Of a stretch of 64,000 nt of DNA, positions 52,101 to 64,000 are shown one piece after another. This DNA is from Anthoceros angustus. Its lineage: Eukaryota > Streptophyta > Anthocerotopsida > Anthocerotales > Anthocerotaceae. The stretch covers positions 310,001 through 374,000 of the forward strand of contig VJWM01000134.1 in assembly GCA_010909165.1 (NCBI GenBank), read 5' to 3'. The stretch's first letter is position 1. Each line of letters begins with the position of its first letter. Below the pieces are notes generated by a model that saw only the letters and a list, made by a program, of their open reading frames with translations, was not told where the DNA came from and searched no databases. The position numbers and the translations under genes were made by a program.

Positions 52101-55100
52101 CTTGCCCCTTTAGGTATCACTGTCAAAGAATTGACAGGTGATATGCAGTTGAGCAAGCGGGAGATTGAAGAGACTCAGGTTATATTTTGCACCTCAACTC
52201 GTCACATTTGTTTGTAGTGTTTTCTACTGATTGGTCTTTAACATAAGAGGCAACAGTGATCTATGTTTTGTCAGGGGAGCTTTAACTAACTGCAGGCCTT
52301 TGGCAGATGATTGTAACAACTCCTGAGAAATGGGATGTCATTACTCGGAAAAGTAGTGACATTGCAGTGGCAGCTCTTGTGAAGCTGCTGATTATCGATG
52401 AAGTCCATCTGCTCAATGATGATCGAGGGCCTGTAATCGAGACTATAGTGGCTCGTACACTTCGACAGGTAGAACTCTGATGGTAATGCTAGGTGCTACG
52501 TATCGTTTTTCACATTGTTGGAGTGTGGAAGGGGCTGTTGGTTGTTGTCAACTGGAATTGACCATGGACATACTGTGAACACCTTGTTGTAGGTGGAAAC
52601 CACTCAGAACATGATTCGGATTGTAGGCCTGTCTGCTACTCTACCAAATTACTTGGAGGTAATCTTGGTAGTTGGTTGAGATGCACATTTGTAGCTCGGA
52701 AAGGTGAAGGACGTGAAGCAAAAATACTCCATTGCTGTGGAGCTGTTTCAAAAGATGTGCTCTGAGCAAAGTGCTTTACATTGTTTTGCTCAGGTAGCCC
52801 GATTTCTGAGGGTAAACCAAGACACTGGCCTCTTTTACTTTGATGCAAGTTACCGGCCTGTACCTCTTGCCCAACAGTACATTGGCGTGAGTGAGCCCAA
52901 TATTGTCAACAGGAACAATCTAATGAACGAAATTTGCTACAATAAGGTGATGAAATCTGTCATGGGTCAAGCTTACCCGGATGCTTTAGTGGGGAGAACT
53001 GTGTGCAAGGGAGGGCTGATTTATGCTGTGGCTGCAGATCCTTGATGCAGTCAAGCATGGACATCAAGCTATGGTCTTTGTTCATTCACGGAAGGATACT
53101 GTTAAAACAGCTCGCATTCTGGTAGTTCTTGTCTACATATCCCATCCTTACTACAGGTGTGTTTTTCCCTTGGATCTTCTCTTTGAGTTTTCACTCATGG
53201 TTTGCTCCTTTTTCAGGTCGAGTTTGCACAAAGGGGTGGTGAAATTGACCTGTTCGTAAATGAGGATCACCCTCAGTATGGGATTATCAAGGCACGTTGT
53301 GTTTCTTTCATTTGGCCTGCAGCTCAGCTCACCTGTTTTTGTCACAGCCACAGGAGGGCTGATGGTTGTTGGCACAATTTTCTCAAACAGAAGGACGTGT
53401 CGAAGTCTAGAAACAGAGAACTAGCTGAGCTTGTACAGTCTGGGTTTGGAGTGCACCATGCTGGTATGTTGCGGTCAGATCGAAATTTGACAGAGCGCCT
53501 GTTTTCAGAAGGATTTCTGAAGGTAAGTTGTTTGATTGGACCACTTTGTTTGTGAACATCCTACAGTGCAGGCCTGATCATCCAGAAAGTGCAAAAACTC
53601 ATCACTGTGGACCAATGCTCAGGTGCTTGTTTGCACGGCTACATTAGCTTGGGGTGTGAACTTGCCAGCACATATGGTTGTCATCAAGGTGCCTCATCCT
53701 TTCCTCATATCAGATTTCTCAAAGATCAGGACCTGGATGTCCATGCAGATGAGATTCATGTTCATGCGTGCTGTAATTGCAGGGCACCCAACTGTATGAT
53801 CCAAAAGCTGGAGGTTTTCGAGAGCTTGGCATGTTAGATGTCTTACAGGTTGAGGTTTATGTGCTTAATGTGTTATTGAAGTAGTTCCTGCCAGCATAGT
53901 TTGAGAGCAGACAATTGTCTTGTTGATTCAGATCTTCGGACGCGCTGGCCGTCCACAATTTGATACAAGTGGAGAAGGCATTATCATTACGACACACAAC
54001 CAGTTGGCACGCTACTTGTCACTGATGACACACCAAATGCCCATTGAAAGCCAAGTTTGTCTTCTCTCCTCCAGGATTTCAGTTATAAGCTGTTGACAGT
54101 TCTGCATTGGAAGGATGAGAGATGGGGGGTTGTTTCTCAGGCCAGTGTATTATGGTTGTTTCTCTGAAACAGTTTGTCAGCTCGCTGAAGGATAACCTGA
54201 ATGCCGAGGTAGTTTTGGGCACTGTGTCAAATGTTCGTGAGGCCACTGCGTGGTTGGGCTACACATACCTCTTCGTGAGAATGTCATCGAATCCTCTTGT
54301 ATATGGAATGACTTGGGAGGAGGTATCACACTCTTCTCTCTTTTCTCATCATGTCCTGTAGTGTAAGTGCAAGAAACAAGGCTTGCTAGTGGGGTCTGCT
54401 TAAATTGAACAAGTGATACACTGAGCAGTACTTGGAGGATATGGACACAAGTCAGCCCTCGAGATGGGTTGTCATCTGAGATACGTCATGTTGAATGTAG
54501 GTGTTGATGGATACAGAGTTAACTGCCAAACGGAAGGCGCTGATAACAGAAGCTGCTCGGGCTCTAGACAAGGCAAAGATGATGCGGTTTGATGAGAAGA
54601 GTGGGAACTTGTACTTCACAGATCTTGGCCGTGTAGCTAGCCACTTCTACGTGCAGTATAGAAGTGTGGAGACTTACAACGAAATGCTTAAGCAGCATAT
54701 GAATGAGAGTGAGGTTGTCCCTTGTGAATGCGCTGAAGTTTGATGTCATACTTGAGAATGATTGGAAGCTCAAGAAAGATAAAAGTGAAGACTTAACTGT
54801 GACGTTTTCTGCATTGTAGGTCCTTCATCTCGTCGCTCATTCCTCCGAGTTTGAGAACATAGTGGTGAGAGAAGAAGAGCAACAAGAGCTTGCCAGTCTA
54901 ATGCACAATCTCTGTCCTATGGAGGTTCGCGGTGGACCTGAAGACAAATTCGGGAAGATAAATATACTAATACAGGTGAAATGTCTGCTGCATACAGAAA
55001 TGGTGGTGTTGAACTGTACATTGTTATCCCCATCTCAGATTGCTCATGGAGCTGCAGAATGGCAACTAAGAGTAGACATTGGATATTTAACATGTTATTC

Positions 55101-58100
55101 TCTCCAGTTTGTCGAGTGTCCAACTAACGTAAAAGCTGGAGATGGCAGATATACATATCTAGAGCGTATATTGCAGGCTTCTCTTTGGTAGCAGACAGTG
55201 CCTACATTAGCGCCAGTTTAGGTCGAATTATGAGGGCTCTTTTTGAGATCTGTCTCCAACGCGGATGGTGCTCTATGGCTGCCTTGCTTCTAGAGTATTG
55301 CAAGGCTGTAGATCGCAGGCTCTGGCCTCATCAACATCCTCTACGGCAGTTTGATGCTGTTCTTTCCCCTGAGGTTCCTCGCTTACAACTCTGCTTTCAT
55401 TTTCTTGAACTGTTCAGTAATTTGCAGAGTGTGACAATTGGAAATTCTGGGTGTTTGCCAGATTCTATCAAAGCTAGAGAATAGAGGGGCTGACATGGAC
55501 CGGCTATATGATATGGACGAGAAGGAAATGGGAGCCATTATCAACCATCCACATGCGGGAAAGGTACAGTATATTTCCCCTGCAGATCCTTTAGTCTCTT
55601 GAAGCATGCCGCAATTACTTGGTTTTCAGTCTGCACACCTGAGCATGGACATGGAACTGCCTCTTGCAGATGGTGATGCAATGTGTGCAACAATTTCCTC
55701 GAGTTGAGCTACTGACAAGAATAAGCCCCATTACTCGCACAGTCCTCCAGGTACGTTAGGGATCAACTTTCTTATTTCAATTTATTTGCAAGATGTAATT
55801 GAAGTGGCACTTTCAAAGGTCGTGACATATCTGAGTTTCTCACTGTGACGTTACTGATGTCAACACGGCATGTTTGTTGCTTCGTGTTCACAACAGGTCT
55901 CTCTTACAATCTCTCCGGACTTTACATGGAAGGATCGTGTCCATGGTGCAACCGAAAGATGGTGGATATGGGTGGAGGTGTGTATCTCAGATTTGTCCCC
56001 TGGTCATCTTGTGTCTCACCTCTGTGTAAAGCATATGGGGTGAAGAGATTTCAAATCTGTTTGCCATCTGAGGCGGCAGAGAGAGAAAACTATTATCTTT
56101 TATTATCTGATTCACAGGACTCTGAGAACGAGCACATATACCATTCCGAGCTGTTCTCTCTTTCAAAGAAAATGATGCTAGAAGGAGGCCATTCTATCTC
56201 CTTCACAATTCCCATCTTTGAACCGTTGCCTTCACAATATTATGTCCGAGCCATCTCAGATTCGTGGTTGCAAGCTATGACTGTGCACACCGTGTCATTT
56301 CAGCATCTCATCCTGCCAGAGGTAGGTCATGATTGACCTCAAACTATGTTTGGATTATTTGGTTACATTTTCTGCTCTCTGTCTGATCAGACAGAGGATT
56401 CTTGTTCTTTGATGTGCAGCTCCATCCTCCACACACAGAGTTGCTCGATTTGAGACCACTTCCAGTTTCTGCAGTAGGAAACAAGGCGTTTGAGAGCATT
56501 TACAAGTTTTCTCATTTTAACCCGATTCAGACACAGGTGCTGAACGTCACTATGTTGATGGACTAGGCAGTTTGTCGACCTGCAAGATGTTCAGTTAGTG
56601 ATCTTGGATGTGCTCCATGGCTTTAATTGCAGGCATTCCATACTCTTTATCACACAAGCACGAACGTACTTCTAGGTGCACCAACAGGCAGTGGCAAGAC
56701 AATATCAGCTGAGCTAGCTATGATGCATCTTTTCAACACTCAGCCTGACATGAAGGTTGACCTCTTTTCAACATCTATGAATTTTGCTCGGTTTCCTTCA
56801 CTCTCTTGACGCACGGATGATATTTGTCATTTGCAATTTACAGGTTATTTATATAGCTCCTCTAAAGGCTTTGGTTCGGGAGCGGCGGGAAAATTGGCAG
56901 AAGGGCCTTATGCCTGCTCTTGGGAAACGAATGGTGCAGTTTGCTCATCATCACTGACTTCGGAATCATTTTGCTAGTTCAAGATGTGGATCAGTAGTTA
57001 GTTTCAGTCACTCATGCTTCAGATTTTAATTCTTGAGCTCAGGTGACACAGACTAAACCATCATACCGGATTTTCCAGGTAGAGCTAACTGGAGATTTGA
57101 CACCAGACCTTTTAGCACTTCTTGCAGCGGATGTTATACTCTGTACCCCTGAGAAATGGGATGGTATCAGCCGAAATTGGCAGAATCGGAAGTACGTCAC
57201 TAAGGTATCACGCTGCACTCTTCTATCCCAGGCATGCACTCAAGATAGATCTGGCCACAATGTTTGCATGTGTTTCACACCTTTTTTGGACTTTTCAAGA
57301 AGGTGGCTTCCATTTGAAATTGTTTGTAGGTGGGACTGATTGTGATTGATGAGATCCACCTACTTGGAGCTGATCGTGGGCCGGTGCTGGAGGTTCTTGC
57401 AACTTAACCCGCCTATGTTTCATGTTGCAGAAAACAAGACACTCATTTGTATGTCTCATGTCTTGTAGTCTGGTACTCCATACAGGTGATTGTCTCACGG
57501 ATGCGGTATATATCTTCTCAGACAGATCGTCCAGTGCGGTTCATCGGATTATCCACTGCTTTGGCAAATGCTCGGTATAAGTTGCACATGCTGTTCGTTG
57601 CAGTGAATCTGATAGTCTGTGTTCACTAGCTCAAGCAGGCTACATCCTGGTTCTGAGGAGTTTTCACTCACAGGGACTTAGCAGATTGGCTTGGAATTGA
57701 AGAGACTGGGCTTTTCAACTTCAAACCAAGTGTTCGACCAGTGCCCCTGGAAGTGCACATACAAGTATGGCTCACCCATGTGAATTTAATCTTGAAAGGT
57801 GTTGAGGGTGGACCTCGAAGATACTGACTCGTGTATGATTGGTATCAGGGATTTCCAGGAAAATTCTACTGCCCACGGATGAACAGCATGAACAAACCTG
57901 CATATGCTGCTATCAATACTCACTCTCCTTTAAAACCTGTGCTAATCTTTGTCTCCTCCCGTCGCCAGACTCGGCTTACTGCACTTGACTTGATACAGGT
58001 TCTAAGATGTCAATCCTTCTGTTCTTTAAAGCTTTGTAATAAAAGCTTAGTCTCTCGTGAGTAGGTGGAGATGTTTCATGTTACGTTCTTTGCATATGAT

Positions 58101-61100
58101 TCATGCACAGTATCATGGACAGCTTCAACAAGATAGATCTGTCCACGTTTGTGATACCAATTTGTTCCCCTTGGGTGCAGTATGCATCTGCAGACGAGCG
58201 ACCTCGCCAGTTTCTGAAGCTGTCGGAAGATGAAATTATGATGATTGTGGATCAGGTGTCTGACAGCAATTTGAAGCACACTCTGCAGTTTGGGATAGGA
58301 TTACACCATGCAGGCCTCAATGAGCGGGATCGGGCTTTTGCAGAGGAACTTTTCTTGAATAACAAGATTCAGGTACTTTCTGATGACAACTGACTTTAGT
58401 ACCATGCACATTAGGAAAAACGCTCAGTATGCTGTGGTAATTATCTTTCAGAAAAGCCGTGTTACCCATTGTTGATCCTGTTTTCTTGTTAAGATCTTTG
58501 ATTTGTTGTACAGATTCTGGTTTGCACAAGTACCCTTGCTTGGGGCGTCAACCTTCCAGCACATCTTGTGATAATCAAGGCAGGCCATATGGTTTATTTT
58601 CCTCTGTATGCACCTTTGAGCCCAGTAGTACATCATTAATGTCATTTTGATATTTGCTTCCAGGGTACTGAATATTATGAAGGGAAAGAGAAACGGTACA
58701 TCGACTACCCTATTACTGATGTTCTCCAGATGATGGGAAGGGCTGGTCGTCCGCAGTTTGATCAGTATGGCAAAGCTGTGATTCTTGTGCACGAGCCAAA
58801 GAAAAGTTTCTACAAAAAGGTGACAGTCAGTGTGTTGGTTTCTGTTGGAATTCTGGTATTGCTCAGGAGTGTACTGACACTCAGGATTGTTTTCAGTTTC
58901 TGTATGAACCATTTCCTGTTGAGAGCAGTCTTGCATCCCATCTGCATGACCACCTCAATGCAGAAGTGGCATCAGGCACAATCACCAGCAAGTCAGACGC
59001 AATCGACTATCTTACGTGGACCTACTTATTTCGGCGGCTGGTCTGCTCTTACCATCAACGTTTCTATATCTCTTTAAATAGTCAGCATTGTTGGAGTTCT
59101 GTTGTCTCGGTTCTGTGTAGGTTTTCAATCCAGCTTTAGACTTGGAGGGGAATCTCATGCTTGGACCTGCCCCTCATGACATATTTGGCTAATTACGGGT
59201 GCATTCCGTGGCAAACAGCTCAAGAACCCAAGCTACTACGGCGTTGAGGACAACACCAGTGCAGCCATCAATTCTCATCTATCCAGGCAAGGATTGAGTT
59301 TACCCATGGAATTTAAAGTGCTGCAGTTGCATGGTGGTTTGAGATGTTTCAGGATAAGAACTTGCAGTTGTTCGTGCTGAGCATAATGGTTAAAACTTCT
59401 GGTACCTGTTCAAAGCTCAAAATTGTACCCTGGTGTGTGCAGTTTAGTAGCAGATGCATTGCAAGACTTGGAGGATTCAGGGTGCTTACGCATTGATGAT
59501 GATGAGACAATTCAACCCCTGATGGCTGGCACAATCGCTTCTCAATATTACTTGAACTACACTACTGTAGCACTGTTCAGTGCCAATATTCGTGCAGACA
59601 TCTCTATCGAAGTATGTTTGGTCACTCCTCACTCAGAGTGGTTGTGGTCTGTTATACAGGGTCAAACCTTTGTGGAGTGGTAAGATTTTGTGTACCAATG
59701 CTCTGACAGCTTCAGATTGACTGCAGGCTTTGCTGCTTACCCTCTCTGGTGCTGCGGAGTATGATGAGTTACCAGTTCGCCATAATGAGGTCAAACCATC
59801 AGCTGTGGTTTATAACTAGCCATAGTCTGCATTAGTGCGCTTACGCTTTGTGTTAAATAGACATGCAGATCAGCTGAATTGGGTTACTGCAGGACAAGTT
59901 GAATGAAGCACTGTCGAAGGAGGTTCGTTTGCCAGTTGATGAGCGAATCCTGGATGATCCCCATGTCAAAACAAACCTATTGCTGCAGGCATGTCCTTCT
60001 TGACAACAAAGTTTGTTGAACCAAATGCAGTTCTTCCAAGGTTTGTGCTTTTGGGTAAATGTACTGCAATCCTGACAGTGATGCAAATCGCATGTGCGAA
60101 TACAGGCACATTTTTCCAGATTGGAGCTTCCCATTAGTGACTATGTAACCGACACGAAGTCAGTTCTGGATCAGAGCATAAGAATTTTGCAAGCCATGGT
60201 AGATATTGCTGCTAATGGTGGATGGTTGAAAACTGCTCTTGATACTATGCATCTTCTGCAAATGGTCATGCAGGTTCGATATGGTCCTTGACTTTTCTCG
60301 AACTGTTTTCATTGTTTTCGGTTTGTACGTGTCCTTCTTTCGATGTAAGGGCATGGGATCAAAATTAGTTGAATTACAGAGTTTTCTTGAAATTTGTTCA
60401 GGGCCTTTGGTGGGATGATTCTCCCTTGCAAATGATGCCACACATGGACAGTATGGTATTAGATGCGTTGATGGGGATAAACATCACGACAATGCCAGAA
60501 CTTTTGAAGACCACTGCAGATCGCCTACGGAAAACACTCCAACCTATACTACAAGCATCTGCGGTATCTGAAGTTATACAGGTTGGCAGTTAAAGCTGTT
60601 CTCGTTCATCCATAGCAAAGAAAGTGGATCTTCTGAAAGCGGAAGGCTGATTGGGATGAAATGTTTTTAACAGCTGTGATTGCTTTGCCTGAACACGTTT
60701 GAGCTTAGGCATGGACTGTATTCCCTCGTATTGAAACGAGGTGGGCATTTGAAAAGAATTCGGGAAATGGAGAATCCAGTAGTGACTCTTTGATGGACAT
60801 CACTCTTCGAAGAACAAATGCCCGTGGCACCAACTCGCGGGCATATGTGCCACGATTTCCAAAGGTCAAGATCAATTCGGTTTCAATGATGGTTGATAAG
60901 TTACCAATGAGTTATTGTCTCGCAGTTGGGCACCAACTATCCTATAATGATGGTTATCAAATCGCAGACAGAAAATACTGTCAAAGTTGAAACCACATCT
61001 GATGGATCTTGTTTGTCTATGGATTCCAAATTCCAGGTGAAGGATGAAGGCTGGTGGCTTGTTTTGGGAAATGTGAACACTTGGGAACTTCATGCTTTGA

Positions 61101-61344
61101 AACGCACTAGCTTTGGGAATGTGCTTCGTACCAGTTTTGTAATCCCTGATCGTCTACAAGTTCAGGTCAGTTTCTGGTCATTAGCCTAATTGTTGGCTAG
61201 AAGCCGTTGAAAGCTTAACGTGCTGAACCGTTATGTTGGACGTTGTGGCGGATGCAGGGCCTGACTTTGCTTCTAGTGTCAGATTGTTACTTGGGTGTGG
61301 ATGTTCAATATGAAGTGACATTGGAAAATAGCCCAAAGTTATGA
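49141..61344 (+). CDS. ASCC3: ASCC3/DExH14-type double-cassette Ski2-like helicase
   Basis: Near-complete gene of about 2130 residues. Animal ASCC3 unwinds nucleic acid in alkylation repair and splits collided ribosomes; Arabidopsis DExH14 is the plant orthologue. I resolve 49 coding exons that join in frame (6387 bases) from 49263-49375 to 61258-61344. Cassette 1: APTGAGKT in 51722-51781, DEVH in 52307-52468, GLSATLPN in 52593-52658, [11 protein letters not shown] in 53932-54054. Cassette 2: APTGSGKT in 56633-56755, DEIH in 57330-57392, GLSTALANA in 57486-57574, [11 protein letters not shown] in 58664-58819. Each cassette is followed by a Sec63-like region; the C-terminal part ends [11 protein letters not shown]. 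No frameshift or lost motif is seen. Most introns are 80-200 bases and five use GC donors. The start is unsettled: exon 49263 has no in-frame ATG, and ATGGAG at 49141-49146 before a GTTGCA donor is one candidate first exon. Confidence 0.95.
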
Positions 61345-63344
61345 AATCTACCGTCACCCATCTTCTTGCTCGCAAGCTGCTGGTGGTACACAAGAACTAT
61401 ACCAATTTGGAAGCCTTAGGTATCTCTTTTTGAAGTACTGCGTGTGTCTTGTCGTCCCTGGCTTTGTTCGCTTATGACTGGTTAGGGTTGATCTTGTTAG
61501 GGAGACAGAAGGTTGAGTGACATCTGTATCAATGTTCCAGGGGAATCCAATGCAATGAGGAACAAGGATATGAACGATTGGAGGACATAAAAAGTGCACT
61601 GCCCGCAAGACTCTAGGGTATATCCTCCTTCCTTAAAACATGGTTGGTCGAACACTGGAATCGTGTTAGTTCGGCTCTGGTGGATAACAAGCCAGCAGAT
61701 TATGTACGTCAACCGTGCAGGCACGGCGCAGCATTCCCAACGCTAGCTGTGTGGAGGAATAGGGGTTAAGTATTGGCAGCAGATAGGCGGGCTGCAATCG
61801 AGGAGCTATTCTGTGTCTGTTGTTCGTAAATGCAAGCTTAGCTTTCGAAGGCTACTAGTACGCCCTGTAAGGCCACGTCATCACCGCGAACGAACGTCCT
61901 CCGGTTTCCTAAACCTTGGCAGGTGCGGCGGGCCGGGAACGCGGAAGGCTGTCCAACGCAATGGGACCATGCCTGCCCCGGTCCCATGTTACACAAGTAC
62001 TGCGCGCATGGGGGCGCCCTGCACCCAATGCACATCAAGTTACAAGCTAGAGGGCTCCAACATTAATATATAATATGTATTTTTCATGTACATATAACAT
62101 GTATTATAATATGTATATATAATATGTATATATAACATATATCATAGCATATATAATTTATAATATAGATTATAACATGTCTCTTTTTTCTAGCACCCAA
62201 TCCATATTATGTTATAATCTTTTTTCCAGCACCCAATGCATGTTACGTTGATTTTAGCACTGAATGCACATTATGTTACAACTTTCTTTTCTAGCACACA
62301 ATGCACATTATGTTACAACTTAGAACATTAATACCAATATGTAATATACATCGTCACATAGTCTCCTTTTTTCTAGTTGTATGTGTGAGGTACCATAAGT
62401 GTGGATGTTTGTACATCTACTGACCGGCCTATATGTCACAGCAAGCAACCGAATGCCTTTATTTCATATGTTTGTATCTCACAGTACCCATATATATTGC
62501 TAGTTCATGTAGATGGACTCGCAAACAATTACTAACAACGTAGGAAAGGGGTTCACATACATACCTCGCTTCTTAGTCTCATAAAAACATTTCGCCAAAC
62601 CCAAATTCTGTAATAGCAGTATAATACATTTGGCCGTGACTAATGTAAATATTTTTCTAGATTGATATATGAGATCAGGAACACAGTCACATTTTCTACT
62701 ATTACTCTAGCAGGATTCTCCTTAATTGAGTTACTAAGTAGAAATTAGCATAGGTTAACCTGTTTTGACTTGTATTTTAGCTTTAAAAAAACCGATACAA
62801 TTATTTTTTTAACAATTGAGTTCCTGTATTATGTTCGTAGAGTCTTCCCTCGTAATACTATTTTGCCTCCAATGAAGCCTTCCCAGGCTAAGAAAGGCTT
62901 CATTAGAACCAAATTCAACTAGTAAATATCTTTACGAAACAGTTTTGTCACAAGGGAAAGAATGCCTTGTTGTATAGATATAAGAAGATTCACTTTTGTA
63001 TCTAGGGTATCTTGGGCTTTGGTTTTTAAATGTTTTGGACATTGGCAATGGCTTTCAATCGTTAAAAGCTCAGAAGGACGAGAGCGATCTTCCTTCAATA
63101 TTCGTAAAAGAATTAAGCATTTAATAAATGGATTCAAGGAGAGGAAAAGGGATAAACAACAACGCTTTTATCTTTATACACCTAGGTGAAAACATTTAGC
63201 ATTATTTTCAACTACAACATGGAGTTCTCAAGCGACAAGTTTGTGCTGGAGCAAATGCTTGGGAACAGAAAATGTGGCACGATAATAAATCAATAAATCA
63301 ATCAATCTATATAATATGTAAACATTCAAGAAAATGATTTTTTA
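61345..63344. other. ASCC3 3' region and AT-rich unassigned sequence
   Basis: About 300-400 bases of likely 3' UTR, a GC-richer patch at 61700-62040 without a recognised product, then strongly AT-rich sequence with simple repeats (62055-62330). Frames at 62919-63189 on both strands are unrecognised. Confidence 0.4.
62055..62330. repeat. AT-rich simple repeat followed by four diverged units of about 35 bases
   Basis: 62055-62185 is mostly TATAAT/ATGTAT repeats. After it, AGCACCCAATGCA-like sequence plus ATTATGTTA recurs near 62192, 62227, 62253 and 62292. Confidence 0.7.
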
Positions 63345-63719
63345 TTAATCGTAATTAAATACATAGTGCCAACAATCCCCAAGAGTAATTAAATAACAAC
63401 AATCCCTGGGCTGCAGCCCTGATTTGCCTTCCAACCAAACGGATGTTGGGAGGCGTACGTGAGCCACTCGCTTGATTCCTGACCTCTCCTTTTTATGATG
63501 AAGTGGGGCCTGCTCCTCGGGAGGTGGAGCCTGTTCCTCCTCTTTCTTCACCTTTTCTCGGTAATCCTCTCTACTTGCGATTTGCTTTGCCTGTTGCTCA
63601 AGGACTTGTTGCAGCTTCCTTCCTATTGACGGCTTGTCCCTCATGCACCTTCTCTTGCCCTCGCCATCGTAATAAAAGTGGCAATGACATTTTGAGCAAG
63701 TGAAACCCATTTTAGACAT
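63345..63719 (-). CDS. Possible small Cys/Lys-rich protein, unrecognised
   Basis: Open frame of 124 codons from a true ATG at 63719. The N-terminal CSKCHCHFYYDGEGKRRC could bind zinc. It is followed by a Lys/Glu-rich stretch (EDYREKVKKEEEQ) and a proline/glutamate repeat. It lies in an AT-rich, gene-poor region, has no relatives I recognise, and may be a chance frame or a first exon. Confidence 0.25.
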   Translation of the reverse strand: MSKMGFTCSKCHCHFYYDGEGKRRCMRDKPSIGRKLQQVLEQQAKQIASREDYREKVKKEEEQAPPPEEQAPLHHKKERSGIKRVAHVRLPTSVWLEGKSGLQPRDCCYLITLGDCWHYVFNYD

Positions 63720-64000
63720 CTCAAATCCTTTTCTGTAGCACTAATTGGGTTTCTGAATTGATTAAACTCCTGATTTGATCCCTGATTCCAATGATCAATT
63801 AATGTTGTTCATCAACTGATGAACTAATTCACTCCATTGGGTACTCAGACATATTCAATTCGTTCTTTATTGTTCATTTGTCTAAATAGGCATGTTTTCG
63901 ACATAGTGGCATGTAAATATCTTCACCTCCAACAATGATATGGGTTAACAATTTTCCAATTCTATGTGTGCATAGTGCTACCTAATGTACATTTGGCTAA

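Noticed and set aside
60926-61189. Frame running through 60865-61036 inside ASCC3
   Set aside because: Conserved sequence PRFPK joins VKDEGWW directly in family members, so this part is an intron.

Overview
The window is land-plant nuclear DNA from a seed-free lineage. It has spliced genes with mostly short introns (about 80-200 bases), a plant-type actin with introns at the usual plant positions, organelle PPR proteins of the PLS class, and degenerate plant retroelements. One PPR protein ends in the GRP-terminated, KP-type variant of the DYW domain, which is known from hornworts, lycophytes and ferns. With the short introns I lean towards a hornwort, but a lycophyte or fern cannot be excluded from this sequence.

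Layout. 1-1076: 5' part of an actin gene (minus, cut by the window edge). 3380-3985: THEP1/NTPCR-type nucleoside triphosphatase (plus). 4938-8449: PLS-E+ PPR protein with an N-terminal PDF motif (plus, three exons). 8450-13384: AT-rich repeat ground with LINE reverse-transcriptase remnants, an inverted-repeat element, strong hairpins and a long homopyrimidine tract. 13385-15105 and 30880-31680: two halves of a minus-strand gene of uncertain function (ParB-like) split by a 14.2-kb Ty3/gypsy element (15106-29305). The element has 4.3-4.45 kb LTRs and a CTTAT target-site duplication. The right LTR end plus flank was later duplicated in tandem. 32768-34952: broken DUF7869-like, transposase-like gene (plus). 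35984-39493: KP-type PPR-DYW protein (minus). 40330-40668: SDHAF4-type complex II assembly factor (minus). 41113-43638: second PLS-E+ PPR (plus). 43639-47170: low-copy repeats. 47171-48481: intronless GC-rich zinc alcohol dehydrogenase (minus). 49141-61344: complete ASCC3/DExH14 double-cassette helicase with about 49 coding exons (plus). 61345-64000: AT-rich, little recognisable.

How the parts relate. The three PPR genes and SDHAF4 encode probable organelle proteins. Two PPRs carry the E1/E2 region of C-to-U editing factors but stop before the DYW deaminase. The third carries a complete KP-type deaminase of the class tied to U-to-C editing. If the gypsy element is mentally removed, the ParB-like gene and the DUF7869-like gene become divergent neighbours about 1 kb apart. 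That is the best candidate here for an undescribed unit, possibly an old cut-and-paste-type element. Several ORF ends nominally called as starts are GTG, TTG or similar; I moved these to the first in-frame ATG or to a spliced upstream exon.
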